64,000 bases of DNA, taken from positions 1-64,000 of the forward strand of contig DKOR01000017.1 in assembly GCA_002470825.1 (NCBI GenBank). The letters are read 5' to 3'. The notes beneath the pieces were generated by a model. The model made no database searches. It was not told where the DNA came from and saw only the letters and a list, made by a program, of their open reading frames with translations. Shown here piece after piece: positions 28,452-37,669 of the stretch. A program made the position numbers and the translations under genes. The DNA is from Thiotrichaceae bacterium UBA7357. Its GTDB lineage: Bacteria > Pseudomonadota > Gammaproteobacteria > Eutrophobiales > Eutrophobiaceae. The stretch's first letter is position 1; each line of letters begins with the position of its first letter.

Positions 28452-29183
28452 CTAGTTATTACTAACCAAAGTACCCTCGTTTTCACCTCTAGCCGCATTC
28501 AATAATGAACCAGGCTTAGTCATGTCCAAGACTCTTAATGGCATCTGATTGTCCCTGCAAAGAACAACGGCAGTAGTATCCATAACACCAAGTTTTTGTT
28601 CAATTACTTCATCATAATTCAAAGATTCATAACGAACAGCATCCTTATTTTTTATTGGGTCAGAAGAATAGACTCCATCCACTTTAGTCGCTTTAATTAG
28701 TAATTCAGCACCAATTTCAATCGCACGTAAGCTTGCAGCAGAGTCTGTTGTAAAAAAAGGGTTTCCGGTTCCAGCAGCGAGAATAACAACACGTCCTTTT
28801 TCAAGATGTCTTACAGCACGACGACGAATATAGTCTTCACAGACCTGATTGATTTTAAGAGCCGACATGACCCTAGCATGATGTTGAACACGTTCTAGTG
28901 CGTCTTGCATGGCAAGAGAATTCATGATCGTCGCCAACATGCCCATATGATCAGCTGTAACACGATCTATACCTGCAGCAGCCAATCCGGTTCCTCTAAA
29001 TATATTTCCACCACCAATAACAACAGCAATCTCAGCACCTTCCTGACACAGAACAGCTATTTCCCTAGCGATTCGTTCGATAATATTAGGATCAATGCCA
29101 TAGGACTCATCACCCATCAAGGCCTCTCCACTAAGTTTTAGCAATACCCGTTTATATTTTAATCTATTTGACGGGAAGGACAA
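28452..29183 (-). CDS. pyrH: Uridylate kinase
   Basis: Hexameric UMP kinase of the amino-acid-kinase fold. Conserved segments are LLKLSGEALMG near the N-terminus, VIGGGNIFRG in the nucleotide loop and GTGNPFFTTDSAA in the middle. It has 243 residues, a normal length. It follows tsf by 4 bases in the usual rpsB-tsf-pyrH-frr order. Confidence 0.96.
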   Translation of the reverse strand: MSFPSNRLKYKRVLLKLSGEALMGDESYGIDPNIIERIAREIAVLCQEGAEIAVVIGGGNIFRGTGLAAAGIDRVTADHMGMLATIMNSLAMQDALERVQHHARVMSALKINQVCEDYIRRRAVRHLEKGRVVILAAGTGNPFFTTDSAASLRAIEIGAELLIKATKVDGVYSSDPIKNKDAVRYESLNYDEVIEQKLGVMDTTAVVLCRDNQMPLRVLDMTKPGSLLNAARGENEGTLVSNN

Positions 29184-29187
29184 TTAT

Positions 29188-30057
29188 TTAAGCTCCTTTC
29201 GCCTGAGTCATTACTTCTTCAGCAAAATTGTTAACTTTTTTCTCGATCCCTTCGCCAACTTCATAACGAAGAAATGATAGTACTGAAGCGTTCATAGACT
29301 TTAGATGATTGTCTACAGTTTGATCCGGATTTTTAACATAAGGTTGACCAAGCAAGGTAATTTCTTTTAGAAATTTATTGATTCGACCAGTAACCATTTT
29401 TTCTATGATTTCGCTAGATTTACCACTTTCTTCAGCTTGTGCTAAAAATATTTCTTTTTCTTTTTCCAAAATATCTTGAGACACTTCATCTTCACATACA
29501 CAAACTGGCTTACTAGCTGCAATATGCATTGCCAGATCTTTTGCCAAAACTTCATCACCACCTACAACTTCAACAATCACACCAATACGATTGCCATGTA
29601 AATAATGTCCAATATGGCCTTTTGTTGTTATCTTCTCAAAACGTCTAATGGTAATCTTTTCACCTATTTTGGCGATTAATTCCTGATTTGCTTCCTCAAT
29701 TGTCTTATCACCGATACTCAATCTTACTAATGCTTCAACATCAGAAGGAGATTGACTATCAATAGCTTCAATAACTCTCTCTGAGAAATGAATAAAATTT
29801 TCGTCTTTTGCTACGAAATCAGTTTCGCAATTAATTTCCAAAATGATGGCATTTTTATCACTCTTTTTTATTGAAATGATACCTTCAGCAGCTATTCGAC
29901 CTGCCTTCTTTGCCGCATTTGCTGCGCCGGATTTACGCATTTCTTCAATTGCAACCTCGATATCACCATTGGCTTCATTCAAAGCTTTTTTACAATCCAT
30001 CATCCCCGCACCAGTTCGTTCACGGAGCTCTTTAACCAATGAAGCAGTAATTTGCAT
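29188..30057 (-). CDS. tsf: Elongation factor Ts
   Basis: Nucleotide exchange factor for EF-Tu. The N-terminal UBA-like domain is the family standard (VKELRERTGAGMMDCKKAL), followed by the TDFVAKDENF motif that contacts EF-Tu and a coiled-coil dimerisation part. It has 289 residues, a normal length. It is separated from rpsB by 48 bases. Confidence 0.96.
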   Translation of the reverse strand: MQITASLVKELRERTGAGMMDCKKALNEANGDIEVAIEEMRKSGAANAAKKAGRIAAEGIISIKKSDKNAIILEINCETDFVAKDENFIHFSERVIEAIDSQSPSDVEALVRLSIGDKTIEEANQELIAKIGEKITIRRFEKITTKGHIGHYLHGNRIGVIVEVVGGDEVLAKDLAMHIAASKPVCVCEDEVSQDILEKEKEIFLAQAEESGKSSEIIEKMVTGRINKFLKEITLLGQPYVKNPDQTVDNHLKSMNASVLSFLRYEVGEGIEKKVNNFAEEVMTQAKGA

Positions 30058-30105
30058 CAGATATTCCTCTAAATTTCTTAAAATGATGATTAATGAATTT
30101 AATCT

Positions 30106-31116
30106 TTACTCTTCAGTTTTTGTCTTTGCAATAGTTTTTTTGCTGATTTTCTTAGTCGTTTTTTTTGCAGTCGTTTTCTTTACAGTCTTTTTCTTGACAG
30201 CAGATCTCTTTTTAGTCACCTTCTTTATAACCTTCTGCTCATCGTCTGGTACAGCCTCTTGAGGTGCAACATCGCTAATTTTAACCCTTTCAGTCTTATT
30301 TTGTGTCTTTTTCTTAACTACCTTTTTGATGTCTTTGGATTTAACGCTGGCATCATCAACAGAATCTATAGGAGCGCCAGATTCATCAATTTCTATTAAT
30401 TCATCTTTGTTTTCAGGACTTCCCAAGTGCGCTATAGATTGACGACTATCGAGAATGGCATCTGCCATGCCCTTAGCATAAAGTGATATAGAGCGTATTG
30501 CGTCATCATTCCCTGGGATAACATAATCAACACCTTTCAAACTATTATTACTATCAACGACACCCACTACAGGGATACCTAGCTTTACAGCTTCACTAAC
30601 GGCAATGTTTTCATAACCCACATCAATAATAAATATTGCATCTGGAATACCCTTCATATCTTTTATACCAGATAAATTAGCTTCCAACTTTTCTAATTCG
30701 CGCTTTAACATGAGCTGTTCTTTTTTATTTATGCGTTCAAGACGGCCATCCGTTTGCATCGCTTCAATTTCTTTCAATCTGTTAATAGAGCCACGCACAG
30801 TCTTAAAATTAGTCAATAAACCGCCTAACCATCGACGATTCACGAACGGCATACCGCAACGTTTAGCTTCTTCGGCGATAATTGACTGCGCAGAGCGTTT
30901 AGTGCCCACAAATAGGATTGTACCCTTCTTTGAAGCCATTTTACTGACATAGTTGTAGGCTTCTTGGTATAAAGGGAGTGTTTTTTCCAGATTAATAATA
31001 TGGATTTTATTGCGCTGACCGAATAAATATGGCGCCATACTTGGATTCCAGTATCGAGTTTGGTGGCCAAAATGAACACCAGCCTCTAGCATTTGACGCA
31101 TAGTGACGTTAGACAT
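30106..31116 (-). CDS. rpsB: 30S ribosomal protein S2 with lysine-rich C-terminal tail
   Basis: The first ~230 residues are a standard S2 (MRQMLEAGVHFGHQTRYWNP, FVNRRWLGGLLTN, IPVVGVVDSN). The usual protein stops near residue 240, but this one continues for about 100 residues. The extension is acidic at first (about 235-256) and then strongly basic. Residues 258-336 contain over 25 lysines in KK pairs, with VKKTTAKKTTKKISKK-type repeats reminiscent of histone H1 tails. There is no stop or frameshift between core and tail. The extension could bind rRNA or DNA. It heads the long minus-strand cluster and has its own promoter and leader. Confidence 0.95.
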   Translation of the reverse strand: MSNVTMRQMLEAGVHFGHQTRYWNPSMAPYLFGQRNKIHIINLEKTLPLYQEAYNYVSKMASKKGTILFVGTKRSAQSIIAEEAKRCGMPFVNRRWLGGLLTNFKTVRGSINRLKEIEAMQTDGRLERINKKEQLMLKRELEKLEANLSGIKDMKGIPDAIFIIDVGYENIAVSEAVKLGIPVVGVVDSNNSLKGVDYVIPGNDDAIRSISLYAKGMADAILDSRQSIAHLGSPENKDELIEIDESGAPIDSVDDASVKSKDIKKVVKKKTQNKTERVKISDVAPQEAVPDDEQKVIKKVTKKRSAVKKKTVKKTTAKKTTKKISKKTIAKTKTEE

Positions 31117-31286
31117 GATAGGTTCTCCTGTTTAGGGTTAAGGCCTCCGCATTCCCCATATACCAACCTACCAAAGTCTATTGTTAGCAGGCACCCTATA
31201 TATGGTTGAAGCATGCGTGTGACGGTTAATTAATGTATTTGCGAAAATCGCGGACGCTTTATACCATACAACAGTAACAACAACAA
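31117..31286 (-). promoter_or_regulatory. rpsB promoter and leader RNA region
   Basis: Reading the minus strand, TTGTTG (31281-31286), a 17-base spacer and TATAAA (31258-31263) make a sigma-70 promoter. A GC-rich discriminator (GCGTCCGCG) follows directly, the hallmark of stringently controlled ribosomal promoters. The transcript would have a leader of about 135 bases with GC-rich segments (GGGGAATGCGGAGGCC then CCCTAAACAGGAG). That fits the known S2-binding autoregulatory leader of proteobacterial rpsB, although I have not folded it. AGGAGA just before the ATG is the ribosome-binding site. Confidence 0.65.
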
Positions 31287-31318
31287 TTATTAACGCTAAT
31301 ATATGGACTAGTGAATTT

Positions 31319-32086
31319 ATGACTGCAACTATTAAAACTATCTCTGAGATTGAAAAAATGCGCGTGGCTGGCCGACTCGCTGCTGAAGTATTGGAGATGA
31401 TCGGGCCCAGAGTAAAAAGCGGTGTAACAACTGAGCAGCTTGATCAAATTTGTCATGATTATATCATTAATGAGCAACAAGCTATCCCAGCCCCACTGAA
31501 TTACCATGGATTTCCTAAATCAATATGTACCTCTGTTAATCATGTCGTATGTCATGGAATACCGGGTGGTAAGAAACTCAAGAATGGCGATATTATTAAT
31601 ATCGATATTACTGTCATAAAAAATGGTTATCATGGAGACACTAGCAAAATGTTTTATGTTGGTGAACCATCCATTCGTGCACAACGACTTGTTGAAGTTA
31701 CTTACGAATGTATGAAAAAAGGTATTCAGCTAGTTCGGGCTGGAGTTTGCTTAGGAAATATAGGGCATGCTATACAAACATTGGCCGAGAGTTATAACTT
31801 TTCAGTAGTTCGAGAATATTGTGGCCACGGTATTGGCAAGGGATTCCATGAGGAACCACAAATTGTACATTATGGCAAACCAAACACTGGTTTTAAATTG
31901 GAGGCAGGTATGACTATCACCATCGAACCGATGATTAATTTAGGTAAGCGTGAAGTTAAGTTACTGTCTGATGGTTGGACGGTAGTAACACGCGACAAAG
32001 AGATTTCTGCACAATGGGAACATACTGTGCTCGTTACTGATGATGGTTATGAAGTGTTAACTGCTCGCCCAGATGAAAAATATTAA
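31319..32086 (+). CDS. map: Methionine aminopeptidase type I
   Basis: Removes the initiator methionine from new proteins with a two-metal site. Family segments are MRVAGRLAAEVLEMI, the metal-ligand segment DIINIDITVIKNGYHGDTSKMF, CGHGIGKGFHEEP and TIEPMIN, with a final Glu in SAQWEHTVLVT. It has 255 residues, typical for the type I enzyme. It is divergent from rpsB across a 202-base gap, the same arrangement as in E. coli, and is followed 6 bases later by glnD. Confidence 0.96.
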   Translation: MTATIKTISEIEKMRVAGRLAAEVLEMIGPRVKSGVTTEQLDQICHDYIINEQQAIPAPLNYHGFPKSICTSVNHVVCHGIPGGKKLKNGDIINIDITVIKNGYHGDTSKMFYVGEPSIRAQRLVEVTYECMKKGIQLVRAGVCLGNIGHAIQTLAESYNFSVVREYCGHGIGKGFHEEPQIVHYGKPNTGFKLEAGMTITIEPMINLGKREVKLLSDGWTVVTRDKEISAQWEHTVLVTDDGYEVLTARPDEKY

Positions 32087-32092
32087 TTCATT

Positions 32093-34738
32093 ATGGGTAA
32101 TATTATCGCAGATAAATACTTGTTTGATGAAGTCCTTTTTCGGCAAAAATTAAAAGAACAAAATGAACCATTAGCAATCTTCAAATCAACTTTAAAATAC
32201 GGCTACCATTATCTCACTGAAGAATTTGAGTCAGGCAAAGATATTGAACTAATTGTCAAAAAACAAGGTTGGTTTATAGACCAATTGCTCATAATCTCTT
32301 GGCAACAATTTAACACATCTAAAGGTTTCACCCTGGTTGCAGTCGGTGGTTATGGCCGCTCCGAGCTATTGCTCGCATCAGATATTGACATTATGGTTCT
32401 TGAAATGCGAGGGGAAAATAAGAAGTGTAAAGAAAAAATTTCATCATTCCTTACTTTTTTATGGGATTTTGGACTTGAAGTTGGTCACAGTGTCAGGACG
32501 GTGAGTGAATGCCAATATGAAGCAAAAAATGACATCATTACCATGACTAATATTATGGAGTCCAGGTTCCTTTGTGGTAATGAAGTGCTTTATAAAAAAA
32601 TGCGTAACGCAACAAGTCCTAAAAAAATTTGGCCAGCGCGACAATATTTTGAAGCTAAATTAATAGAACAAAAAATACGCCATGAAAAATATAATGACTC
32701 AGAATGTAAGCTTGAACCTAATGTAAAAGAATCACCTGGTGGACTAAGAGACATACAAATGATCAGTTGGGTTGCCAAACGTCATTTCGATAATATCGAT
32801 TTGAGCAGTCTAATAAATCATAAGTTTCTAACCAAAAAAGAGTATGTTTTACTCGAAACTGGACGGAATATGCTCTGGCGCGTTCGCTTTGCCTTACATA
32901 TGACAACAAATCGACGGGAAGATCGTTTACTTTTTGAATTTCAACGGCCTGTAGCAAAGCTACTTGGCTTTGGCAGCAAAGACAATGCTTGTATAGAAGA
33001 ATTCATGAAAGTATATTTTAAATCAATACGTGAAATAAATCGGTTGAATGAAATGTTGTTACAACATTTCCAAGAAGAAATAATCTACAAAAATAACAAA
33101 GAAAAAATAACTCCTCTTAATATTCGCTTCCAAAAAAGAAATAGCTACATAGAAGTCGTAAATAAAAATATTTTTAAACGCTACCCATTTGCTCTGTTTG
33201 AAATTTTTTTACTCTGCCAGCAAGATCTGAAAATAAAAGGTGTGCGCGCCACAACAATACGTCTTATTAGAAGTCATTTACATTTAATAAATGCTAGTTT
33301 TAGAAATGATATACGCAATCAAAATTTGTTTTTAGAAATTATTAAACAACCAAATATGGTTGGGCATACACTTAGAATGATGCATCGTTATGGTGTTTTA
33401 AGTTCCTATATCCCCGCATTTGCAGCAATCGAAGGACAAATGCAATTCGATTTATTTCATATATTTACAGTCGATGAGCATATCTTAACTGTAATACAAA
33501 ACCTACGGCTCTTTGGTACTGATGAATACAAAGAAAATTTTCCTATTTGTAATATGATTATCAAAAAAATACCAAAACTAGAGCTACTATATCTTGCAGG
33601 TCTATTTCATGACATTGCAAAAGGGCGTGGTGGAGATCACTCAGAATTAGGAATGAGAGAGGCTTATACCTTTTGTAAAATACATCAATTGAGCGATTAC
33701 GATTCAAAATTAGTAGCATGGCTTGTAGAAAAACATTTGTTAATTAGTAAAACTTCACAACGAGAAGACATAGATGATCCAGAAGTCATAAAAAAATTTG
33801 CCCGTGAAGTATGTGATCAAACTCATTTGAACTATCTTTATATCCTCACTATCGCAGATATACGCGGTACAAACCCAGAACTTTGGAACAGTTGGAAATC
33901 AACACAACTGTCTAATCTTTACCAGCATACGTTGCATGAATTAAGACGTGGCAATCAGAAACCAATATTAAAAAGAGAACGAATTAAAGATACAAAAAAT
34001 GAATCAATAGCACTAATAACAAAAAAAGGCGTGTCTGAAAAAAATATTCTTAGCCTCTGGAAAAGCGTTGATGATGATTACTTCATTAGACATAACCCCG
34101 ATGAAATTGCATGGCATACGGAAGGTATTCTCAAATATAAAAATAAATCAGGCCCATTAGTTACAGTAATGAATAATTCTAGTCGTGGCGGTAGTCTTAT
34201 CTTTGTTTATATGAGTGATAGAAAAAATATTTTTGCAATAACAACTAGGGCAATTGAAAAACTGAAACTTACAATTCTAGATGCGAAAATTATTACAAAT
34301 CGAAAAAATTTTGTATTAGACACATTCGTTGTTTTAGAAAACAATGGCATGATGATCAAAAATAATGAACGAAGTATTGAAGTAAAAAACAGAATATTAA
34401 AAGAGTTAAAATTCACCTCAGCTGAATTTGATCAAGATAACTGGCTAGTAAGAAGACAACTAAAAAGCTTTAACTTGCCGACACATATTACTTTCGAGTC
34501 GGATTTAAAAAATAATCGAACTATCATGGAAGTCAGTGCAGTTGATAGACCAGGATTACTTTCACGTATAGGAATGGCTATGGATGCGTGCGGAACTAAG
34601 TTACAAAATGCAAAAATAGCAACTTATGGTGAACGTGCTGAAGATATATTCTATTTACAAAATGAGGAAAGTAAAATGATCGATGATCCGTTAAAACTTG
34701 AGTGTCTAAAGAATTCAATAGTTGATGCGCTTTCATGA
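32093..34738 (+). CDS. glnD: Bifunctional uridylyltransferase/uridylyl-removing enzyme GlnD
   Basis: Primary glutamine sensor that adds UMP to PII proteins and removes it. In order it has a nucleotidyltransferase domain with VGGYGRSELLLASDIDIMV (about 85-105), a GlnE/PII-UTase linker, an HD hydrolase domain with LFHDIAKGRGGDHSELG (about 505-521), and two ACT domains at the C-terminus (second one EVSAVDRPGLLSRIG). It has 881 residues, as in other Gammaproteobacteria. In E. coli dapD follows. Here mutH does. Confidence 0.95.
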   Translation: MGNIIADKYLFDEVLFRQKLKEQNEPLAIFKSTLKYGYHYLTEEFESGKDIELIVKKQGWFIDQLLIISWQQFNTSKGFTLVAVGGYGRSELLLASDIDIMVLEMRGENKKCKEKISSFLTFLWDFGLEVGHSVRTVSECQYEAKNDIITMTNIMESRFLCGNEVLYKKMRNATSPKKIWPARQYFEAKLIEQKIRHEKYNDSECKLEPNVKESPGGLRDIQMISWVAKRHFDNIDLSSLINHKFLTKKEYVLLETGRNMLWRVRFALHMTTNRREDRLLFEFQRPVAKLLGFGSKDNACIEEFMKVYFKSIREINRLNEMLLQHFQEEIIYKNNKEKITPLNIRFQKRNSYIEVVNKNIFKRYPFALFEIFLLCQQDLKIKGVRATTIRLIRSHLHLINASFRNDIRNQNLFLEIIKQPNMVGHTLRMMHRYGVLSSYIPAFAAIEGQMQFDLFHIFTVDEHILTVIQNLRLFGTDEYKENFPICNMIIKKIPKLELLYLAGLFHDIAKGRGGDHSELGMREAYTFCKIHQLSDYDSKLVAWLVEKHLLISKTSQREDIDDPEVIKKFAREVCDQTHLNYLYILTIADIRGTNPELWNSWKSTQLSNLYQHTLHELRRGNQKPILKRERIKDTKNESIALITKKGVSEKNILSLWKSVDDDYFIRHNPDEIAWHTEGILKYKNKSGPLVTVMNNSSRGGSLIFVYMSDRKNIFAITTRAIEKLKLTILDAKIITNRKNFVLDTFVVLENNGMMIKNNERSIEVKNRILKELKFTSAEFDQDNWLVRRQLKSFNLPTHITFESDLKNNRTIMEVSAVDRPGLLSRIGMAMDACGTKLQNAKIATYGERAEDIFYLQNEESKMIDDPLKLECLKNSIVDALS

Positions 34739-34760
34739 CATGACATTACTTTAATTTTCA

Positions 34761-35432
34761 ATGATGAATGTTTCACCACCTCTCACTAGAAAAGAATTAA
34801 TTGAACGTGCAAATGCTATCGCAGGGATTACAATCCTACAACTTGCAAATATGATGGGTAAGAATATTCCTGAATCATCAATTCATACAAAAGGTTGGTT
34901 CGGTAATTTGTTAGAACTTTCACTTGGTGCAAATGCTGCTAATGCTCCAGAACCTGATTTTACAAGTTTAGGAATTGAATTGAAATCAATTCCTATCGAT
35001 ACTAACGGGAAACCAAAAGAATCAACATACATATGTGTTACACAACTTAACCCAATTGCCTTGTCTTCTTGGGAATCATCACTGGTGAAATGTAAATTGA
35101 CAGAAGTACTCTGGATACCCTTTGAAGCAAATAAAAACACTCCCATACCTTTACGAAGAATAGGTTCACCTGTCTTATGGAAGCCGAGTACAACACAAAA
35201 AAATCAGTTGAAAGATGATTGGCAAGAACTCTGTGACATGATCGTATTAGGTAATATAGATCAAATTAGCTCATCTATGGGGAAATATTTACAAATCAGA
35301 CCCAAGGCTGCTCATTCCAAAAGTTTAACTAGAGATAATAACCAATCGGGCAAGAATAAATTGACGCTGCCCCGTGGATTTTATTTACGTCCTTCATTTA
35401 CTGATTCAATTATATCTCATACTAATCATTAG
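34761..35432 (+). CDS. mutH: DNA mismatch repair endonuclease MutH
   Basis: Cuts the unmethylated strand at hemimethylated GATC sites when activated by MutS/MutL. The sequence follows E. coli MutH closely over its length: GWFGNLLELSLGA, the catalytic DFTSLGIELKSIP (Asp, Glu, Lys), VLWIPFE and the C-terminal LTLPRGFYLRPSFT. It has 223 residues. Its presence implies a Dam methylase elsewhere in the genome and limits the host to Gammaproteobacteria and close relatives. It lies 22 bases after glnD and 10 before dusA. Confidence 0.96.
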   Translation: MMNVSPPLTRKELIERANAIAGITILQLANMMGKNIPESSIHTKGWFGNLLELSLGANAANAPEPDFTSLGIELKSIPIDTNGKPKESTYICVTQLNPIALSSWESSLVKCKLTEVLWIPFEANKNTPIPLRRIGSPVLWKPSTTQKNQLKDDWQELCDMIVLGNIDQISSSMGKYLQIRPKAAHSKSLTRDNNQSGKNKLTLPRGFYLRPSFTDSIISHTNH

Positions 35433-35442
35433 TTACTTTGTT

Positions 35443-36429
35443 ATGCATACAAATGAAATTGACAGAAAATTAAGCATCGCTCCTATGATGAAACACACCG
35501 ATAAGCACTTTCGATATTTTATGCGACTGTTATCTGCACATGCTGTGCTGTATACGGAAATGATAACAACTGGTGCATTGATTCATGGCGAACGAAAACG
35601 GTTTCTAAATTTTAATGAGATTGAACACCCTCTCGCTATTCAGTTGGGTGGAAACAATCCTAATGACCTCGCTTTATGCGCTAAAATTGCAGAAGATGAA
35701 GGTTATGACGAAATAAATCTAAATATCGGATGCCCTAGTGACCGTGTTCAAAATGGACGGTTTGGTGCCTGTTTGATGTCTGATACAGAACTCGTAAGTG
35801 ATTGTGTTAATAGAATTCAAACTACCGTGAAAATTCCCATTACAATAAAAACTCGGATTGGTATAGATGACCAAGATTCATATTCATTCTTAGAAAACTT
35901 TGTTAAGTCCGTGAGTGAAGCTGGCTGTAATACATTCATCATTCATGCAAGAAAAGCCATATTAAGTGGGTTAAGTCCAAAAAAAAACAGAGAAATTCCT
36001 CCGCTCAACTATGAGCGTGTCTATAATATAAAGCGGCGATTTCCATCGTTAAATATATCGATCAATGGTGGTTTTATAGATATAGCGCAAATCAAATCAC
36101 AATTAGAGTATGTGGATGGGGTTATGGTCGGAAGAGCCGCATATCAAAATCCGTTTATGTTAATTGAAGCAGACAAAGTCATTTATGGTGATGATTCATC
36201 ATCATTAACTCGAGAAGAAATACTGAGTAAATTTAAAGATTATGCTGTTGAACAAACAAATCATGGATTTAATATTAAAAGCTTAACTCGACATGTAATA
36301 GGTCTTTATCAAGGACAACCTGGTGCACGCAACTATCGTCGAATGCTTTCAGATCCCATTTCTGAAGGTACTAATACGACCCGGTTTCTCGACAGAATTA
36401 TTCAATCTGTTTCTGAAACATATACTTAA
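35443..36429 (+). CDS. dusA: tRNA-dihydrouridine synthase A
   Basis: FMN enzyme that reduces uridines in the D-loop of tRNA. Recognised by SIAPMMKHTDKHFRYFMRL at the N-terminus, the catalytic cysteine in LNIGCPSDRVQNGRFGACLM and the substrate segment TRHVIGLYQGQPGARNYRRML, typical of DusA. I use the ATG at 35443 (328 residues). The longer reading from 35374 would start inside mutH with a hydrophobic leader and is not credible. Confidence 0.94.
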   Translation: MHTNEIDRKLSIAPMMKHTDKHFRYFMRLLSAHAVLYTEMITTGALIHGERKRFLNFNEIEHPLAIQLGGNNPNDLALCAKIAEDEGYDEINLNIGCPSDRVQNGRFGACLMSDTELVSDCVNRIQTTVKIPITIKTRIGIDDQDSYSFLENFVKSVSEAGCNTFIIHARKAILSGLSPKKNREIPPLNYERVYNIKRRFPSLNISINGGFIDIAQIKSQLEYVDGVMVGRAAYQNPFMLIEADKVIYGDDSSSLTREEILSKFKDYAVEQTNHGFNIKSLTRHVIGLYQGQPGARNYRRMLSDPISEGTNTTRFLDRIIQSVSETYT

Positions 36430-36532
36430 GATAGTAATTTAGAACTAATCATTAGTTGGATGAGTCATATTTTTGTGGGAACATACTGATGTTTCAATCA
36501 ACATAAAACATTAAATATATATTGAGGTCTTT

Positions 36533-37204
36533 ATGAAAATTTTTAAATCTGCTCTTATTCTAGTATTAAGTTTTACTTTTCTAAATGTTCATGCCGCAAC
36601 AGTAAAAACAGACATAGAGAAGATTAGCTATACATTAGGTGTCGTCTTTGCAGAAAACGTCAATCGTCAAGCAATAACATTGGACATACCTGCTTTTTTA
36701 CAAGCAATCGAAGATGTTCTCTTGGGTTCTGAACTAAAATTAAGCAAAGATAATATGAAAGTCGTCATGCAGGAATTTACGAAGGCAGAACAAGAAAAAC
36801 AGAATAATCAAGCTTCTATTAATAAGGTTAATGGTGAGAAATATTTGAATGCAAATAAAACAAAAGAAGGTGTTACAGAAACAGCCAGTGGACTACAATA
36901 TAAAGTCATAAATTTAGGCACTGGAAAAAAACCTACTAATACTAGTAAAGTGCTTGTTCATTATCGTGGAACACTTATTGATGGAACTGAATTTGATAGC
37001 TCCTATGCACGCGGTGAACCAGTTGAACTTGCTGTTAATCAAGTAATCAAAGGTTGGCAAGAGACATTACCGCTGATGGCGACGGGTTCGAAATGGCAAA
37101 TAGTCGTGCCATCAGAACTAGCATATGGTCAACGTGGTGCTAGTGGAGCTATTGGCCCCAATGCTACTTTATTGTTTGATATTGAGTTAATTGAAATTAA
37201 GTAA
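36533..37204 (+). CDS. FKBP-type peptidyl-prolyl isomerase (FkpA/Mip-like)
   Basis: Exported folding helper. A signal peptide ends near NVHAAT (residue 22). The N-terminal helical dimerisation domain starts DIEKISYTLGV, and the FKBP domain (about 115-223) contains VLVHYRGTLIDGTEFDSSYARGEP in two adjacent conserved runs and the active-site aromatic residues. GAGG lies 7 bases before the ATG. It is probably a single-gene unit: 103 bases separate it from dusA and a large hairpin follows it. Confidence 0.92.
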   Translation: MKIFKSALILVLSFTFLNVHAATVKTDIEKISYTLGVVFAENVNRQAITLDIPAFLQAIEDVLLGSELKLSKDNMKVVMQEFTKAEQEKQNNQASINKVNGEKYLNANKTKEGVTETASGLQYKVINLGTGKKPTNTSKVLVHYRGTLIDGTEFDSSYARGEPVELAVNQVIKGWQETLPLMATGSKWQIVVPSELAYGQRGASGAIGPNATLLFDIELIEIK

Positions 37205-37279
37205 TAAGACCAGTTATGTTCTCTCAAGGCTAAAACGGTATCATCGTTGCTAAATTTATTGATTTACGCGCTTCTATTA

Positions 37280-37315
37280 TTACCAATGCAGAATCTTTAG
37301 GCTCTGCATTGGTAA
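37280..37315. repeat. Perfect 13-bp inverted repeat downstream of the FKBP gene
   Basis: TTACCAATGCAGA at 37280-37292 and its exact reverse complement at 37303-37315 enclose a 10-base loop. There is no T-run on the plus strand after it, so it is not a standard intrinsic terminator. It could protect the mRNA 3' end, act with Rho, or be part of a small RNA or a mobile-element remnant. Confidence 0.75.
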
Positions 37316-37669
37316 ATTATGATCTCACAAAATACATTTATCGAAAATCTCTCTTTAAGGATGTTTTTAATACACAAATATTATCGTTTACTTGAAACCC
37401 AGAATTATTGAATCATTCTTAGTTTTTGAAATGAATTTTTAATTATCACTCTATGAATCGGTCGTAACTATTTTTGCATTAGTGAAAACATATACCAAAT
37501 AAAAAAAATATTGATAAAGTAATAAAAAAATGAACTTGAACACTATCGATGAACATGAATTTAATAATAACAACTTTATAAAATGATGTTCGTACTATGT
37601 ATATGAACAATTTTATATGTTATTTTGACCTTATTGGAATAATATAGCGTCTTCACAAATCCTAAAACC
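37316..37669. other. Intergenic region, AT-rich
   Basis: After the hairpin the 354 bases up to the TPR gene contain only very short open frames (the longest sensible one encodes 18 residues near 37531). I see no RNA gene or clear promoter. Confidence 0.4.

Noticed and set aside
30106..30262. Plus-strand frame opposite the rpsB tail
   Set aside because: A Phe/Val-rich protein that is the mirror of the lysine codons of the S2 tail, with no independent support.
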